The notes under the pieces are model-generated. The model was not told the origin of the DNA and did no database searches. It worked only from the letters and a program-made list of their open reading frames with translations. Below, one piece after another: positions 24,905 to 33,076 of a stretch of 45,550 nt of DNA; within the stretch, counting starts at the first letter, position 1, and every line of letters starts with the position of its first letter. Position numbers and translations under genes: made by a program. The stretch is from Prevotella ihumii (lineage in GTDB: Bacteria; Bacteroidota; Bacteroidia; Bacteroidales; Bacteroidaceae): assembly GCF_900155655.1 (NCBI RefSeq), contig NZ_LT706987.1:2232749-2278298 (forward strand), given 5' to 3'.

Positions 24905-25945
24905 ATGGATTTATTACAGCAAATTGTTGCTCGTGCTAAGGCTAACAAGCAACGCATTGTGCTTCCAGAAGCGGAGGAAGAAAGAACGCTCAAAGCTGCC
25001 GACAAAGTATTAGCCGACGACATTGCAGAATTGATTCTTATCGGTAACCCTGAGAACATTAAGAAATTGGCTGCAGAATGGGGCTTGAACAACATCGACA
25101 AAGCTACCATCGTAGACCCTGAAAACAACCCACGCAGCGAGGAGTATGCTGAAAAGCTTACCGAACTTCGCCAAAAGAAGGGTATGACCATCGAGAAGGC
25201 TCGCGAGTTGGTAAAGAACAACCTTTATTTGGGTTGTATGATTATCAAGACCGAAGGTGCTGACGGACAGATTTCGGGTGCACTCTCAACTACTGGCGAT
25301 ACGCTTCGTCCAGCTTTGCAGATTATCAAGTGTGCTCCAGGTATCAGCTGTGTAAGTGGTGCAATGTTAGTATTGACTCACGAAGAACAATATGGCGAAA
25401 ACGGTATTGTGGTTATGGGCGACGTTGCTGTAACTCCTAATCCTACCGCAGAGCAGTTGGCACAAATAGCTTATACTACCGCAGCTACTGCACGCAGTGT
25501 GGCAGGTTTTAAAGACCCTAACGTTGCAATGTTGAGCTTCTCAACCAAGGGCTCTGCTCAAGATGCTATCAATAAGGAAACAGGTAAGAGTGTTTACATC
25601 ATCGATAAGGTGGTTGAGGCTACAAAGATAGCTAAGGAGAAGTATCCTGAACTCAAGGTAGATGGTGAACTTCAGGCTGATGCTGCTCTCGACCCTACTA
25701 CTGCTGCAAAGAAAGCTCCAGGCTCTGACATCGCAGGTAAGGCTAACGTACTTGTAGTGCCAAACCTCGAAGTGGGTAACATTGGTTACAAGCTCGTTCA
25801 GCGTCTTGGTGGTGCTACCGCTATTGGTCCTATCCTCCAAGGTATTGCACGTCCTGTAAACGACCTTTCACGTGGTTGCTCGGTAGACGACATCTATTAT
25901 ATGGTAGCTATCACAGCTTGTCAAGCACAAGATGCTAAGGCATAA
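24905..25945 (+). CDS. pta: Phosphate acetyltransferase
   Basis: 346 residues, the short single-domain form made of the PTA_PTB catalytic domain only. It converts acetyl-CoA and phosphate to acetyl phosphate and CoA. Recognisable stretches are VLPEAEEERTLKAAD, GCMIIKTEGADGQISGALSTTGDTLRPALQIIK and PGSDIAGKANVLVVPNLEVGNIGYKLVQRLGG. ackA follows after about 180 bases on the same strand, giving the acetate/ATP-forming pathway. Confidence 0.96.
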   Translation: MDLLQQIVARAKANKQRIVLPEAEEERTLKAADKVLADDIAELILIGNPENIKKLAAEWGLNNIDKATIVDPENNPRSEEYAEKLTELRQKKGMTIEKARELVKNNLYLGCMIIKTEGADGQISGALSTTGDTLRPALQIIKCAPGISCVSGAMLVLTHEEQYGENGIVVMGDVAVTPNPTAEQLAQIAYTTAATARSVAGFKDPNVAMLSFSTKGSAQDAINKETGKSVYIIDKVVEATKIAKEKYPELKVDGELQADAALDPTTAAKKAPGSDIAGKANVLVVPNLEVGNIGYKLVQRLGGATAIGPILQGIARPVNDLSRGCSVDDIYYMVAITACQAQDAKA

Positions 25946-26124
25946 ATAGGAACGATTGAGAAGTTAAGAGGAGTTAGAGGGAGTTATGAGGAGTAAAGCC
26001 ATTATCTCCATTGTCTATCATCAGACTGTGTAGGGGTTGTTGGTCTCATCTTACGTTCCTCACTTATCCGACTTTCTGTTTTTCCACAACAATTACAATT
26101 AAAAGAGAAAATAAAACTTACATT

Positions 26125-27330
26125 ATGAAGATATTAGTTTTAAATTGCGGTAGTAGTTCCATTAAGTACAAATTGTACGATATGGCAGACGAGAGTGTGC
26201 TTGCACAGGGTGGTGCAGAGCGTGTAGGTCTTGATGAAGCATTCGTTAAGGTAACACTTAAAGATGGCAGCAAAGAAAAGATTATGCACGATATGCCTGA
26301 CCACAAGGAAGGTGTAAAGTTTGTATTCGAACTCTTGCTCGACCCTAAGTACGGTGCATTGAAGAGCTTGGACGAAATTGACGCAGTAGGTCACCGCGTT
26401 GTGCAGGGTGGCGACTTGTTTGAAAAGAGCTGTATCGTAACCAAAGAGGTAGAGGAAGGTATCGAAAGCCTTATCGACCTTGCACCTGTTCACAACCTTG
26501 GCCACCTCCGTGGTCTTCGTGCGGTAGATAGCTTGATGCCTAACACACCACAGGTAACTGTGTTCGACAATGCTTTCCACAGCACAATGCCTGCACACGC
26601 TTATCTTTATGCTGTACCTTACGAAATGTACGAGAAGTATCACGTGCGTCGTTATGGTTTCCACGGAACAAGCCATCGTTACGTTTCACAGCGTGCGTGT
26701 GAGTTCCTTGGTGTAGACTATAAGAGCCAAAAGATTATCACTTGCCACATTGGTAATGGTGCGTCTATGGCTGCTATCAAGGATGGAAAGGTTATTGATA
26801 CCTCAATGGGTCTTACTCCGTTGGCTGGTATGATGATGGGTTCACGTTGTGGCGACATCGATGCTTCGGCTGTTACCTATATGATGGAAAAGCTTGGCAA
26901 GACCCCACAAGAAATGGCAGACTACTTGAACAAGGAAAGCGGTGTACTTGGTATCACTGGCATTAGCTCTGATATGCGCGAAATAGAAGCTGCTGAGGCT
27001 GCAGGTAACGAGCGCGCTATTCTTGCTATCAAGATGTACGCCTATCGCATCAAGAAGTACATCGGTGCTTACGCTGCTGCAATGGGTGGTGTAGATATGA
27101 TTATTTGGACTGCAGGTGTAGGCGAAAACCAGATAGGTTTGCGTTTGGATTCTTGCGAAGGTCTTGAGTTCCTTGGCATCAAGATGGATAAGGAACGCAA
27201 CAACTGCCGTGGTGTAGAGCGTGTTCTTTCTGCTGACGATTCTAAGGTGAAGGTGGTACTTATCCCAACCGATGAAGAAATCGTTATTGCTCGCGATACC
27301 CAAGAGCTTGTTATGGCTGCAAAGAAGTAA
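26125..27330 (+). CDS. ackA: Acetate kinase
   Basis: 401 residues. It transfers phosphate from acetyl phosphate to ADP, making ATP and acetate. The ATG at 26125 begins MKILVLNCGSSSIKY, the family's invariant start; the frame is open upstream but that extension has no family similarity. Other signatures: RYGFHGTSHRYVS, HIGNGASMAAI and DTSMGLTPLAGMMMGSRCGD. Length is normal. A clear terminator follows. Confidence 0.97.
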   Translation: MKILVLNCGSSSIKYKLYDMADESVLAQGGAERVGLDEAFVKVTLKDGSKEKIMHDMPDHKEGVKFVFELLLDPKYGALKSLDEIDAVGHRVVQGGDLFEKSCIVTKEVEEGIESLIDLAPVHNLGHLRGLRAVDSLMPNTPQVTVFDNAFHSTMPAHAYLYAVPYEMYEKYHVRRYGFHGTSHRYVSQRACEFLGVDYKSQKIITCHIGNGASMAAIKDGKVIDTSMGLTPLAGMMMGSRCGDIDASAVTYMMEKLGKTPQEMADYLNKESGVLGITGISSDMREIEAAEAAGNERAILAIKMYAYRIKKYIGAYAAAMGGVDMIIWTAGVGENQIGLRLDSCEGLEFLGIKMDKERNNCRGVERVLSADDSKVKVVLIPTDEEIVIARDTQELVMAAKK

Positions 27331-27383
27331 AAGCCACTGCTATTATATATAAGGTGCTCCGATAAGGGAGTATAGAAAATGAA

Positions 27384-27420
27384 AACGGCAAGTAGTCTGC
27401 ATAAACTACTTGCCGTTTCT
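27384..27420 (+). terminator. Terminator of pta-ackA
   Basis: AACGGCAAGTAGT (27384-27396) pairs perfectly with ACTACTTGCCGTT (27405-27417), followed by TCTTG. The T-run is poor but the stem is strong. Confidence 0.75.
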
Positions 27421-27487
27421 TGTATATTAAACCCCAAATAAGAAAGACACCTCATAAGTTTCAATAATAGACGAGGAAACTCTTAAA

Positions 27488-27680
27488 CCCAAATCGCTCA
27501 TTAGCCCGCAAAGGCTTTTTAAAGCGTTTAGCTGTTATGCTTTTCTTCGTCTTTGCACCTTATTTTGGCTCTTTTCGTTTATTTTTTCAGTTGTTTAGCT
27601 CGCTAAACGTCTTCAAAAACAATCAAAAATAGCTCAAAATAAGCTCGCAAATCTCGAAGAAGTCTAACGACCGATTTGGG
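27488..27680. repeat. 193-base CCCAAATCGG element with central hairpin
   Basis: Ends CCCAAATCGCTCATTAG and CTAACGACCGATTTGGG, flanked by TTAAA on both sides (27483-27487 and 27681-27685). The hairpin GTTTAGC-TC-GCTAAAC is at bases 106-121 (27593-27608). The left half, but not the right half, holds an extra arm of about 40 bases (GCAAAGGCTTTTTAAAGC); outside that arm the two halves are mutually complementary. It lies between the convergent ackA and EnvC-like genes. Confidence 0.9.
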
Positions 27681-27738
27681 TTAAATGAGCCTACCGACCA
27701 ATAGGTCTTAAAACTCCTATGGTTATAATAAAAAAAAT

Positions 27739-27780
27739 AAGTGCTAAACGCAAATAGAAGTTTATTTGCACTTAGCACTT
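27739..27780 (-). terminator. Terminator of the dut-to-EnvC operon
   Basis: On the minus strand AAGTGCTAA and GCAAATAAA pair with TATTTGC and TTAGCACTT across a small loop, followed by a T-rich run (complement of 27728-27738). Confidence 0.8.
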
Positions 27781-27806
27781 TTGCTTTTTATTTTGTGATT
27801 AGTTGC

Positions 27807-29717
27807 TTAGCGCAACCACTCTTCAGGATTGAGCTTGGTACGTTCTTTGCGAAGTTGGAATTGTACAACGCCATTTCCGCCTACTGTACCGAGCGTTTGC
27901 CCCGTTCCAACACTTTGTCCACGGCTTACACTCACCTTGCCCAATCCGCAATAAACCGAAATGTAAGCACCGTGACGTACCATTACGATGGTTGAACCTG
28001 CAACGTATGAAACGGCTGTTACCTCACCCTTGAACACACTGCGTACAGGAGTTCCCGATGCAGCCTTGATGTCGATACCGTGACTGCTGAGTTTTACGTT
28101 GTTCATACCATTCACGTTGTATGTACCAAAGTGGGTTACGATGCGTCCCGAAACAGGCATTGGCAAGCGTCCCTTGTTGTTGGCAAAGCTACCTGTTGCA
28201 GCACGGTCGGCATTGGTCATAAGGCTCGACTCTTCGTTGGCTTTCTTGGCTGCAGCTTGTTCACGGTCGGCACGCTCCTTATCGGCAGCGGCTTTGCGTT
28301 CAGCAGCTATACGGTTGGCTTCAGCCTCACGTGCTTCTTGATTGGCACGAGCTTTTTCTGCTTCGGCACGAGCTTGTGCGCGCTGTTCTTCTAATTTGGC
28401 TGCTGCCTCACGTTCTTGGGCTTTCTTTAGCTCACGAGCCTTCTTCGCAGAGGCTTCTTCTGCTGCTGCTCGGCGTGCTTCTTCAGCCTCACGGCGAGCC
28501 TTCTCTGCCTTTGCTGCTGCTTCACGGCGTTGGCGTTCGGCTTCGGCAGCACGTGCTTGTGCTTCCGCCTTTGCCTTTGCTTCACGTGCTTTAGCCTCAG
28601 CTATGCGGCGTGCGTTCTCTCTTGCTGCAGCTTCGGCTGCCGCCTTCTTTCTTGCCATTTCGGCTGCACGTCGCTTGGCAGCGGCTGCACGGGCAGCGGC
28701 TTGTGCCTTAGCTTCGGCAATGGCGCGTTGGCGTGCTTTTTCTATTTCGATGGCAACCAAATGGTCGATTTGAGCATTGATGGCCTGTTGCTTCTTTTGA
28801 CGGTCGGCAATTACCTTTTGCAATACCTTTTGGTCGTTTTGAAGCGATACTACAACGTTCTGTTGCTCCACCTTCTTGTGCTCCATTTGTGCGTGCACTT
28901 GGCGACCTTTGTAGAGTAATGTGCTCTTATGGGTGCGCACATCTTGCAGTTGTTGGTGCTTTTCGTCTACCTGTTCTTGCTTCTGTTTGAGCAGTTCGCC
29001 CTGTGCACGTTGGTAGGCTGCATATTCGCGTACGAAACGTAAGCGGCGATACATCTGTGTAAGGCTCTTTGCAGAGAAGATGAACATAAGTTTGTCTTGG
29101 ATACTGCGATGGCGAGCCATATAGCGCATAGAACGAATAAAGCGTGAGCGACGTTCGTCCAATTGTGCCTCTAACGACTTCAACTGCCCTTTCAAGATGC
29201 TCATATTGCCCTCAAGGTGCTTTATATCTGTGGAGATGGTATCGATGGTCTTTTGGTGTTGACCTATCTCTGTATCTAAGGTGATAATCTTTTGCAAGCG
29301 GTCTTCTACGTCCTTTTGCTTCACCTTTAGTTCTTTTTCGTTTTCTTTTATCTCCTTTTGGATTTGCTGGTTTTGCTGTTGCAAGCCCTTTATTTCTTCT
29401 GTTGCTACGTATGAAGGTTGCTTTTTGCCTCCTTTTACATGCTTGCCCTTGGCTTGCTTGGTGTTGACAGGTTGTGTCTTACCTCTCTTTTTGGTAGGTT
29501 GAGGCTTTTGCTGTACGTTTTTTGCTTTGGCTTGCGTGCCACTTTTGGGAGCTTTTGCACCCTTTGAGGTCGTTTGTACAGAGGTTGCTGCTGTTTTCTT
29601 ATTGCTTTTTGCCGTTTGTTGGGTTGAGGGTCGTGTTTTCTTTGTCTTTTGCTTTTGAGCAAACGACATCGACAATCCTAACGTCAACAAAACCAAAATA
29701 GATACTATTCGCTTCAT
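27807..29717 (-). CDS. EnvC-like murein hydrolase activator with degenerate M23 domain
   Basis: 636 residues: signal peptide (about 1-20, ending SFAQ), a Lys/Gln/Thr-rich low-complexity stretch (about 22-105), a coiled coil (about 110-310), an Ala/Arg/Glu-rich helical segment (about 310-490) and a C-terminal LytM/M23 domain (about 520-636). The zinc ligands are incomplete: SSHGIDI keeps His and Asp, but the second motif, normally HxH, reads VQFQLRK. The domain is thus probably non-catalytic, as in EnvC, which activates amidases at division sites. The long Ala-rich insert is larger than in typical EnvC. It is last in the dut-TPR-DUF4292 operon, with its ATG directly abutting the preceding stop. 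Confidence 0.88.
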   Translation of the reverse strand: MKRIVSILVLLTLGLSMSFAQKQKTKKTRPSTQQTAKSNKKTAATSVQTTSKGAKAPKSGTQAKAKNVQQKPQPTKKRGKTQPVNTKQAKGKHVKGGKKQPSYVATEEIKGLQQQNQQIQKEIKENEKELKVKQKDVEDRLQKIITLDTEIGQHQKTIDTISTDIKHLEGNMSILKGQLKSLEAQLDERRSRFIRSMRYMARHRSIQDKLMFIFSAKSLTQMYRRLRFVREYAAYQRAQGELLKQKQEQVDEKHQQLQDVRTHKSTLLYKGRQVHAQMEHKKVEQQNVVVSLQNDQKVLQKVIADRQKKQQAINAQIDHLVAIEIEKARQRAIAEAKAQAAARAAAAKRRAAEMARKKAAAEAAARENARRIAEAKAREAKAKAEAQARAAEAERQRREAAAKAEKARREAEEARRAAAEEASAKKARELKKAQEREAAAKLEEQRAQARAEAEKARANQEAREAEANRIAAERKAAADKERADREQAAAKKANEESSLMTNADRAATGSFANNKGRLPMPVSGRIVTHFGTYNVNGMNNVKLSSHGIDIKAASGTPVRSVFKGEVTAVSYVAGSTIVMVRHGAYISVYCGLGKVSVSRGQSVGTGQTLGTVGGNGVVQFQLRKERTKLNPEEWLR

Positions 29718-30623
29718 TTAGAGACTTGTTAGTTTACCTAATATTTCTTCAACGCTTACTTGCTGATATTTTGTAGATGGGGTGGTGAAAGCTTCCCAAT
29801 CGGCATTGTCGGTCAGTCCGTCAAGCTCGAAGGTTGCTTTGAGGGTTTTCTTGGCTTTGGTAGCTGCAGTTTCTATCACCAATTCGTGGTTCATAGGAAA
29901 CTTTTTCGACCCAAAGTTTTGGAAGTTAGCATAGTTCCAAGTGAGTGTAGATGCACCATGTGTAGGGCTAACATACTTTGCTTCAGCTTGTGTGATAAGT
30001 CCTGAGAGCGATTCTGCCAACCACTTGTAAGTCATTTTTCCATCTTTCAAGGTTACAGGTACAATAGCCTTGTTGGGCGACTGTAAGGCTGTGAGGTCGG
30101 CAGCGAATTGGGTTAGACTGCTTTCGCCTACTCGCTGCTGTCTTGGTACAAAGAGTTGGTTCCAAAAGAGTGCTTGGAGCGAGTAGAAGTTGATACCATT
30201 ATCGCGCAAGAAAGCCACATCGTTGTAGCTTGCTTTTACGTATTGTTTGTGTATGCGGTCGATAAAGAGCACGTAATCTTTTGTAAACTCGATGCGTCCT
30301 ACCTCGCTGCGAAGGATAGGTACTAAGAGTTGCAAACGTATCACTTCGTCTTTACGCATACGAAGTGTACCTGGTACGGTAATATTTTTTGAACCTGTAT
30401 TGAGCGTGAATGAGAGGTCGGACACCACATTGTTTTGATACAAAGCCTTGTCGGAAACCTTCTGCACAAACTGCAACATCTGTTTTTTGGCTGTAGCCTC
30501 AGCGTTGTTGCTTTTTTGCTCAATAGGTTTGGTGGGCTGATTGACAACCGCTTGTTTTTGTGTGCTACACCCTACAAAGAGCAAGGAGAGTGCAGCTGTT
30601 ATCCATATCTTGTTTGTTTTCAT
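29718..30623 (-). CDS. DUF4292 lipoprotein
   Basis: 301 residues with a lipoprotein signal ending VGC (Cys19). The body is predicted beta-rich with strand pairs such as LSFTLNTGSKNITVPGTLRMRKDEVIRLQLL, resembling the LolA/LolB-like concave fold suggested for DUF4292. The order TPR protein, DUF4292, EnvC-like protein is conserved in Bacteroidota, hinting at a joint role in the envelope; function is unproven. Its start overlaps the TPR gene stop by 4 bases and it abuts the next gene, so translation is probably coupled. Confidence 0.85.
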   Translation of the reverse strand: MKTNKIWITAALSLLFVGCSTQKQAVVNQPTKPIEQKSNNAEATAKKQMLQFVQKVSDKALYQNNVVSDLSFTLNTGSKNITVPGTLRMRKDEVIRLQLLVPILRSEVGRIEFTKDYVLFIDRIHKQYVKASYNDVAFLRDNGINFYSLQALFWNQLFVPRQQRVGESSLTQFAADLTALQSPNKAIVPVTLKDGKMTYKWLAESLSGLITQAEAKYVSPTHGASTLTWNYANFQNFGSKKFPMNHELVIETAATKAKKTLKATFELDGLTDNADWEAFTTPSTKYQQVSVEEILGKLTSL

Positions 30624-32419
30624 TCTGCAATGTATTTTTTAAGTTCTATTTTTTGCTTTAGCGTGTCGCTCTTGCGCCCTGCTTCTACAGCTTTCGTCCA
30701 ATACTCAAGTGCCTTGTCTTTATCTCCTGTGAGGAAATAGATGTCGCCTGCGTGCTCTAAAACCACTGCTGAAGGCTTTTTGTCGTACTTTAGCATCTGT
30801 TCGATGTAGATTTTAGCCTCCTCATAGCGTTCTTGGAGGAAGAGAATCCACGCATAAGTGTCAAGGAAATTGGTGTTCTCAGGCTCGGCTTTGATGGTTT
30901 TATAACTCATCTGCTCTGCCTTTGCGAGGTCTTTTTTTGCTACGCTGAGATGGTAAGCATAATTGTTGAGCGCACCATAATTGTCTGGTTTCCACTGCAA
31001 ACAGCTGTCGTAAGCGATGAACGACTCTGCTTCCATTCCCTTTTCGTGATAGATGTCGCCCATTACGGCATAGAAGTCGGACACCATATTGGGATCGCTG
31101 TCCTTATTGATAAGTGTAACACCTTTTTTGAACGTAGCTAATGCGCCATCGTTATCGTGTTTCAGATAGCGTGCAAAGGCTTCGTAATAGTAAAAACCCA
31201 TTTCTTCAGGGTTGTACTCGTGGGCTGGTTGTGCTAAGGCTATCACTTTGTCGTAGTCTTGACTTTCCCATAAGTCGCCCAAATATTGAAGTCGTGCTCG
31301 TGCATTATCAGGTTCTATCGCCAAGGCTTGCTCGTACAGTTGGTGTATCTCTGCCTTTGGCTTGTTGTTCATAATGAGATAAGCTGCTTTCATCAGTGTG
31401 ATGTCGGCATCCTCTTGCGGTAAGGCGAGTACACGGTCGAAGAGTTTCAGCACTTCGATGCTGTCTTTGTTTTTGTTCTCTTGATTTTCTACGACTACTT
31501 GTCGCAAGAGAGCCATCTTGGTTTCTTTCTCTGTCTTCTTCGATTTCAATAATGTTTCGATGATTTCGTCTACCATCTTGTTGTTCTTGGCATCACGATA
31601 GTAGTCTAAGAGCGAAAGTTTGGCGTACGCATTGTCGGGTTCTTCCTTCAGTACGTTTTGATATTCTTTGAATGCTTCTTTCTTTTTCTTGTTTTGAAAG
31701 AGCCAGTTACCCAACATTACACGATAGTTTAAATCCAATGGATTTTTCTCTACAAGCGACATTAGTTCGGCTTGTTCCTTTCGTTTGTTGCCCATTTGCT
31801 CGTAAAGTTGCATCTTTGTGAGCGAAATTTGTTCATTATTGCCCACAAGTAGTGCCAATCTGTCGAGCGTTTCTATCATCTTTTTGTGGTTGTTCTTTTG
31901 TCCGTAGAGTTGATAGAGTATTTGTAGAACGTCCTCACGAGCCTTATTGGTTTCGTAAAGTCGTTCGTAAGTTTCTAAAGCTTTATCAAATTCAGACTGA
32001 GAGAGGTAGTATTGACCTACTTTCTCTAAGTAAGTAGAGTTTTCGGGTGCAAGTTGTGCCGCCTTCTCATAACATCTGCGTGCTTCTTTGTTGTTTTTCA
32101 TTGCCACAAAGTAGCCTGCCAATTGGTAATACACCTCTGGTGCGTTGGGGTTGATGCTACGTGCGTGGGTCAATAGGTCGAAAGCTGCACCGAAATTGCC
32201 CATACCTTGCTGTCGTACGGCTTCAAGAAAGAAGTAATTGTAGCGTTGGTAGTCTTCGCTTGTTTGTGCTTTTACAGGGAGCAAAAGCAATGCGAAGAGT
32301 ACGCTTAATGTTACTTGGAATAGGTTATGCTTAATGTTGAAGTTCAAATTGATAATCCTCCTTAATTCGTTGTGATGTGTTTTGTTTTTGAAGCGTATGT
32401 TTCTTGAAAATAGTTTCAT
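30620..32419 (-). CDS. Exported TPR-repeat protein
   Basis: About 599 residues. A hydrophobic export signal ends VKAQ about 50 residues from the ATG at 32419, followed by roughly a dozen tetratricopeptide repeats, for example APEVYYQLAGYFVAMKNNKEARRCYEKAAQLAPENS. TPR arrays are protein-protein scaffolds; the conserved neighbours suggest an envelope complex. The start is uncertain: the frame is open to a GTG at 32494, 6 bases after the dut stop, and both starts leave an unusually long basic stretch before the signal. The stop overlaps the DUF4292 start by 4 bases. Confidence 0.82.
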   Translation of the reverse strand: MKLFSRNIRFKNKTHHNELRRIINLNFNIKHNLFQVTLSVLFALLLLPVKAQTSEDYQRYNYFFLEAVRQQGMGNFGAAFDLLTHARSINPNAPEVYYQLAGYFVAMKNNKEARRCYEKAAQLAPENSTYLEKVGQYYLSQSEFDKALETYERLYETNKAREDVLQILYQLYGQKNNHKKMIETLDRLALLVGNNEQISLTKMQLYEQMGNKRKEQAELMSLVEKNPLDLNYRVMLGNWLFQNKKKKEAFKEYQNVLKEEPDNAYAKLSLLDYYRDAKNNKMVDEIIETLLKSKKTEKETKMALLRQVVVENQENKNKDSIEVLKLFDRVLALPQEDADITLMKAAYLIMNNKPKAEIHQLYEQALAIEPDNARARLQYLGDLWESQDYDKVIALAQPAHEYNPEEMGFYYYEAFARYLKHDNDGALATFKKGVTLINKDSDPNMVSDFYAVMGDIYHEKGMEAESFIAYDSCLQWKPDNYGALNNYAYHLSVAKKDLAKAEQMSYKTIKAEPENTNFLDTYAWILFLQERYEEAKIYIEQMLKYDKKPSAVVLEHAGDIYFLTGDKDKALEYWTKAVEAGRKSDTLKQKIELKKYIAE

Positions 32420-32500
32420 ACGCTGTAAAACCATTGGTTGCGGTGATTCCTTATTGAAACGTAGGCTTTTGGGCTTTCCGAGGTGTAGATACACGCAGTC

Positions 32501-32938
32501 TTACTTCACGCCTGTATGTCCGTAACCTCCTGCTCCACGTTCTGTTTCATCAAGTTCTTCCACCAATTCAAACTGTGCTTGTTCGTGTCGAGTTATAACC
32601 ATCTGTGCAATACGTTCGCCTGCATTGACGACAAAGTCTTCTGTTGAGAAGTTGATAAGCAACACTTTTATTTCGCCACGGTAATCTGCGTCTACCGTAC
32701 CAGGACTGTTGAGCACCGTAATGCCGTGCTTCAGTGCCAAACCACTGCGTGGACGCACCTGTGCTTCGTATCCTTCGGGCAATGCAATGTGAAGTCCTGT
32801 AGGTACAAGCATACGTTCCATTGGTTTTAAGGTAATGGGTTGGTCTATATTAGCACGCAAGTCCATTCCTGCACTTTGGCTTGTGGCGTATGTTGGCAAA
32901 GGTTGATTGCCTTTGTTGATTACTTTTATCTGTATCAT
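32501..32938 (-). CDS. dut: dUTP diphosphatase (trimeric dUTPase)
   Basis: 145 residues. It hydrolyses dUTP to dUMP and diphosphate, preventing uracil incorporation and feeding dTMP synthesis. All five motifs are visible: [36 protein letters not shown] and the C-terminal [10 protein letters not shown]. It heads a minus-strand operon with three envelope genes, and is divergent from dgt, another dNTP-pool enzyme. Confidence 0.96.
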   Translation of the reverse strand: MIQIKVINKGNQPLPTYATSQSAGMDLRANIDQPITLKPMERMLVPTGLHIALPEGYEAQVRPRSGLALKHGITVLNSPGTVDADYRGEIKVLLINFSTEDFVVNAGERIAQMVITRHEQAQFELVEELDETERGAGGYGHTGVK

Positions 32939-32957
32939 ATCTTTATTAAATAATGTG

Positions 32958-32965
32958 CAAAAATA
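32958..32965 (-). promoter_or_regulatory. Probable -7 element of the dut operon
   Basis: On the minus strand TATTTTTG matches TAnnTTTG, 19 bases before the dut ATG. No clear -33 partner. Confidence 0.45.
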
Positions 32966-33029
32966 ATGAATTATAGTCAGAAAGATGAACTTTCATCCCT
33001 AAAAAGCCCTAAATTAGGCATTTTTTACG

Positions 33030-33037
33030 TACTTTTG
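33030..33037 (+). promoter_or_regulatory. Probable -7 element of dgt
   Basis: TACTTTTG matches TAnnTTTG, 39 bases before the ATG at 33077. No clear -33 element. An imperfect inverted repeat (AAAAAGCCCTA/TAGGCATTTTT, 33001-33025) lies just upstream, between the two divergent promoters. Confidence 0.5.
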
Positions 33038-33076
33038 CGTAGGGTATAAACAAAGCAAATTATTAGAACCCACTTT

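Noticed and set aside
28342..28773. Ala/Ser-rich plus-strand frame opposite the EnvC-like gene
   Set aside because: It is the complement of the Ala/Arg/Glu repeat region and reflects its biased codons.
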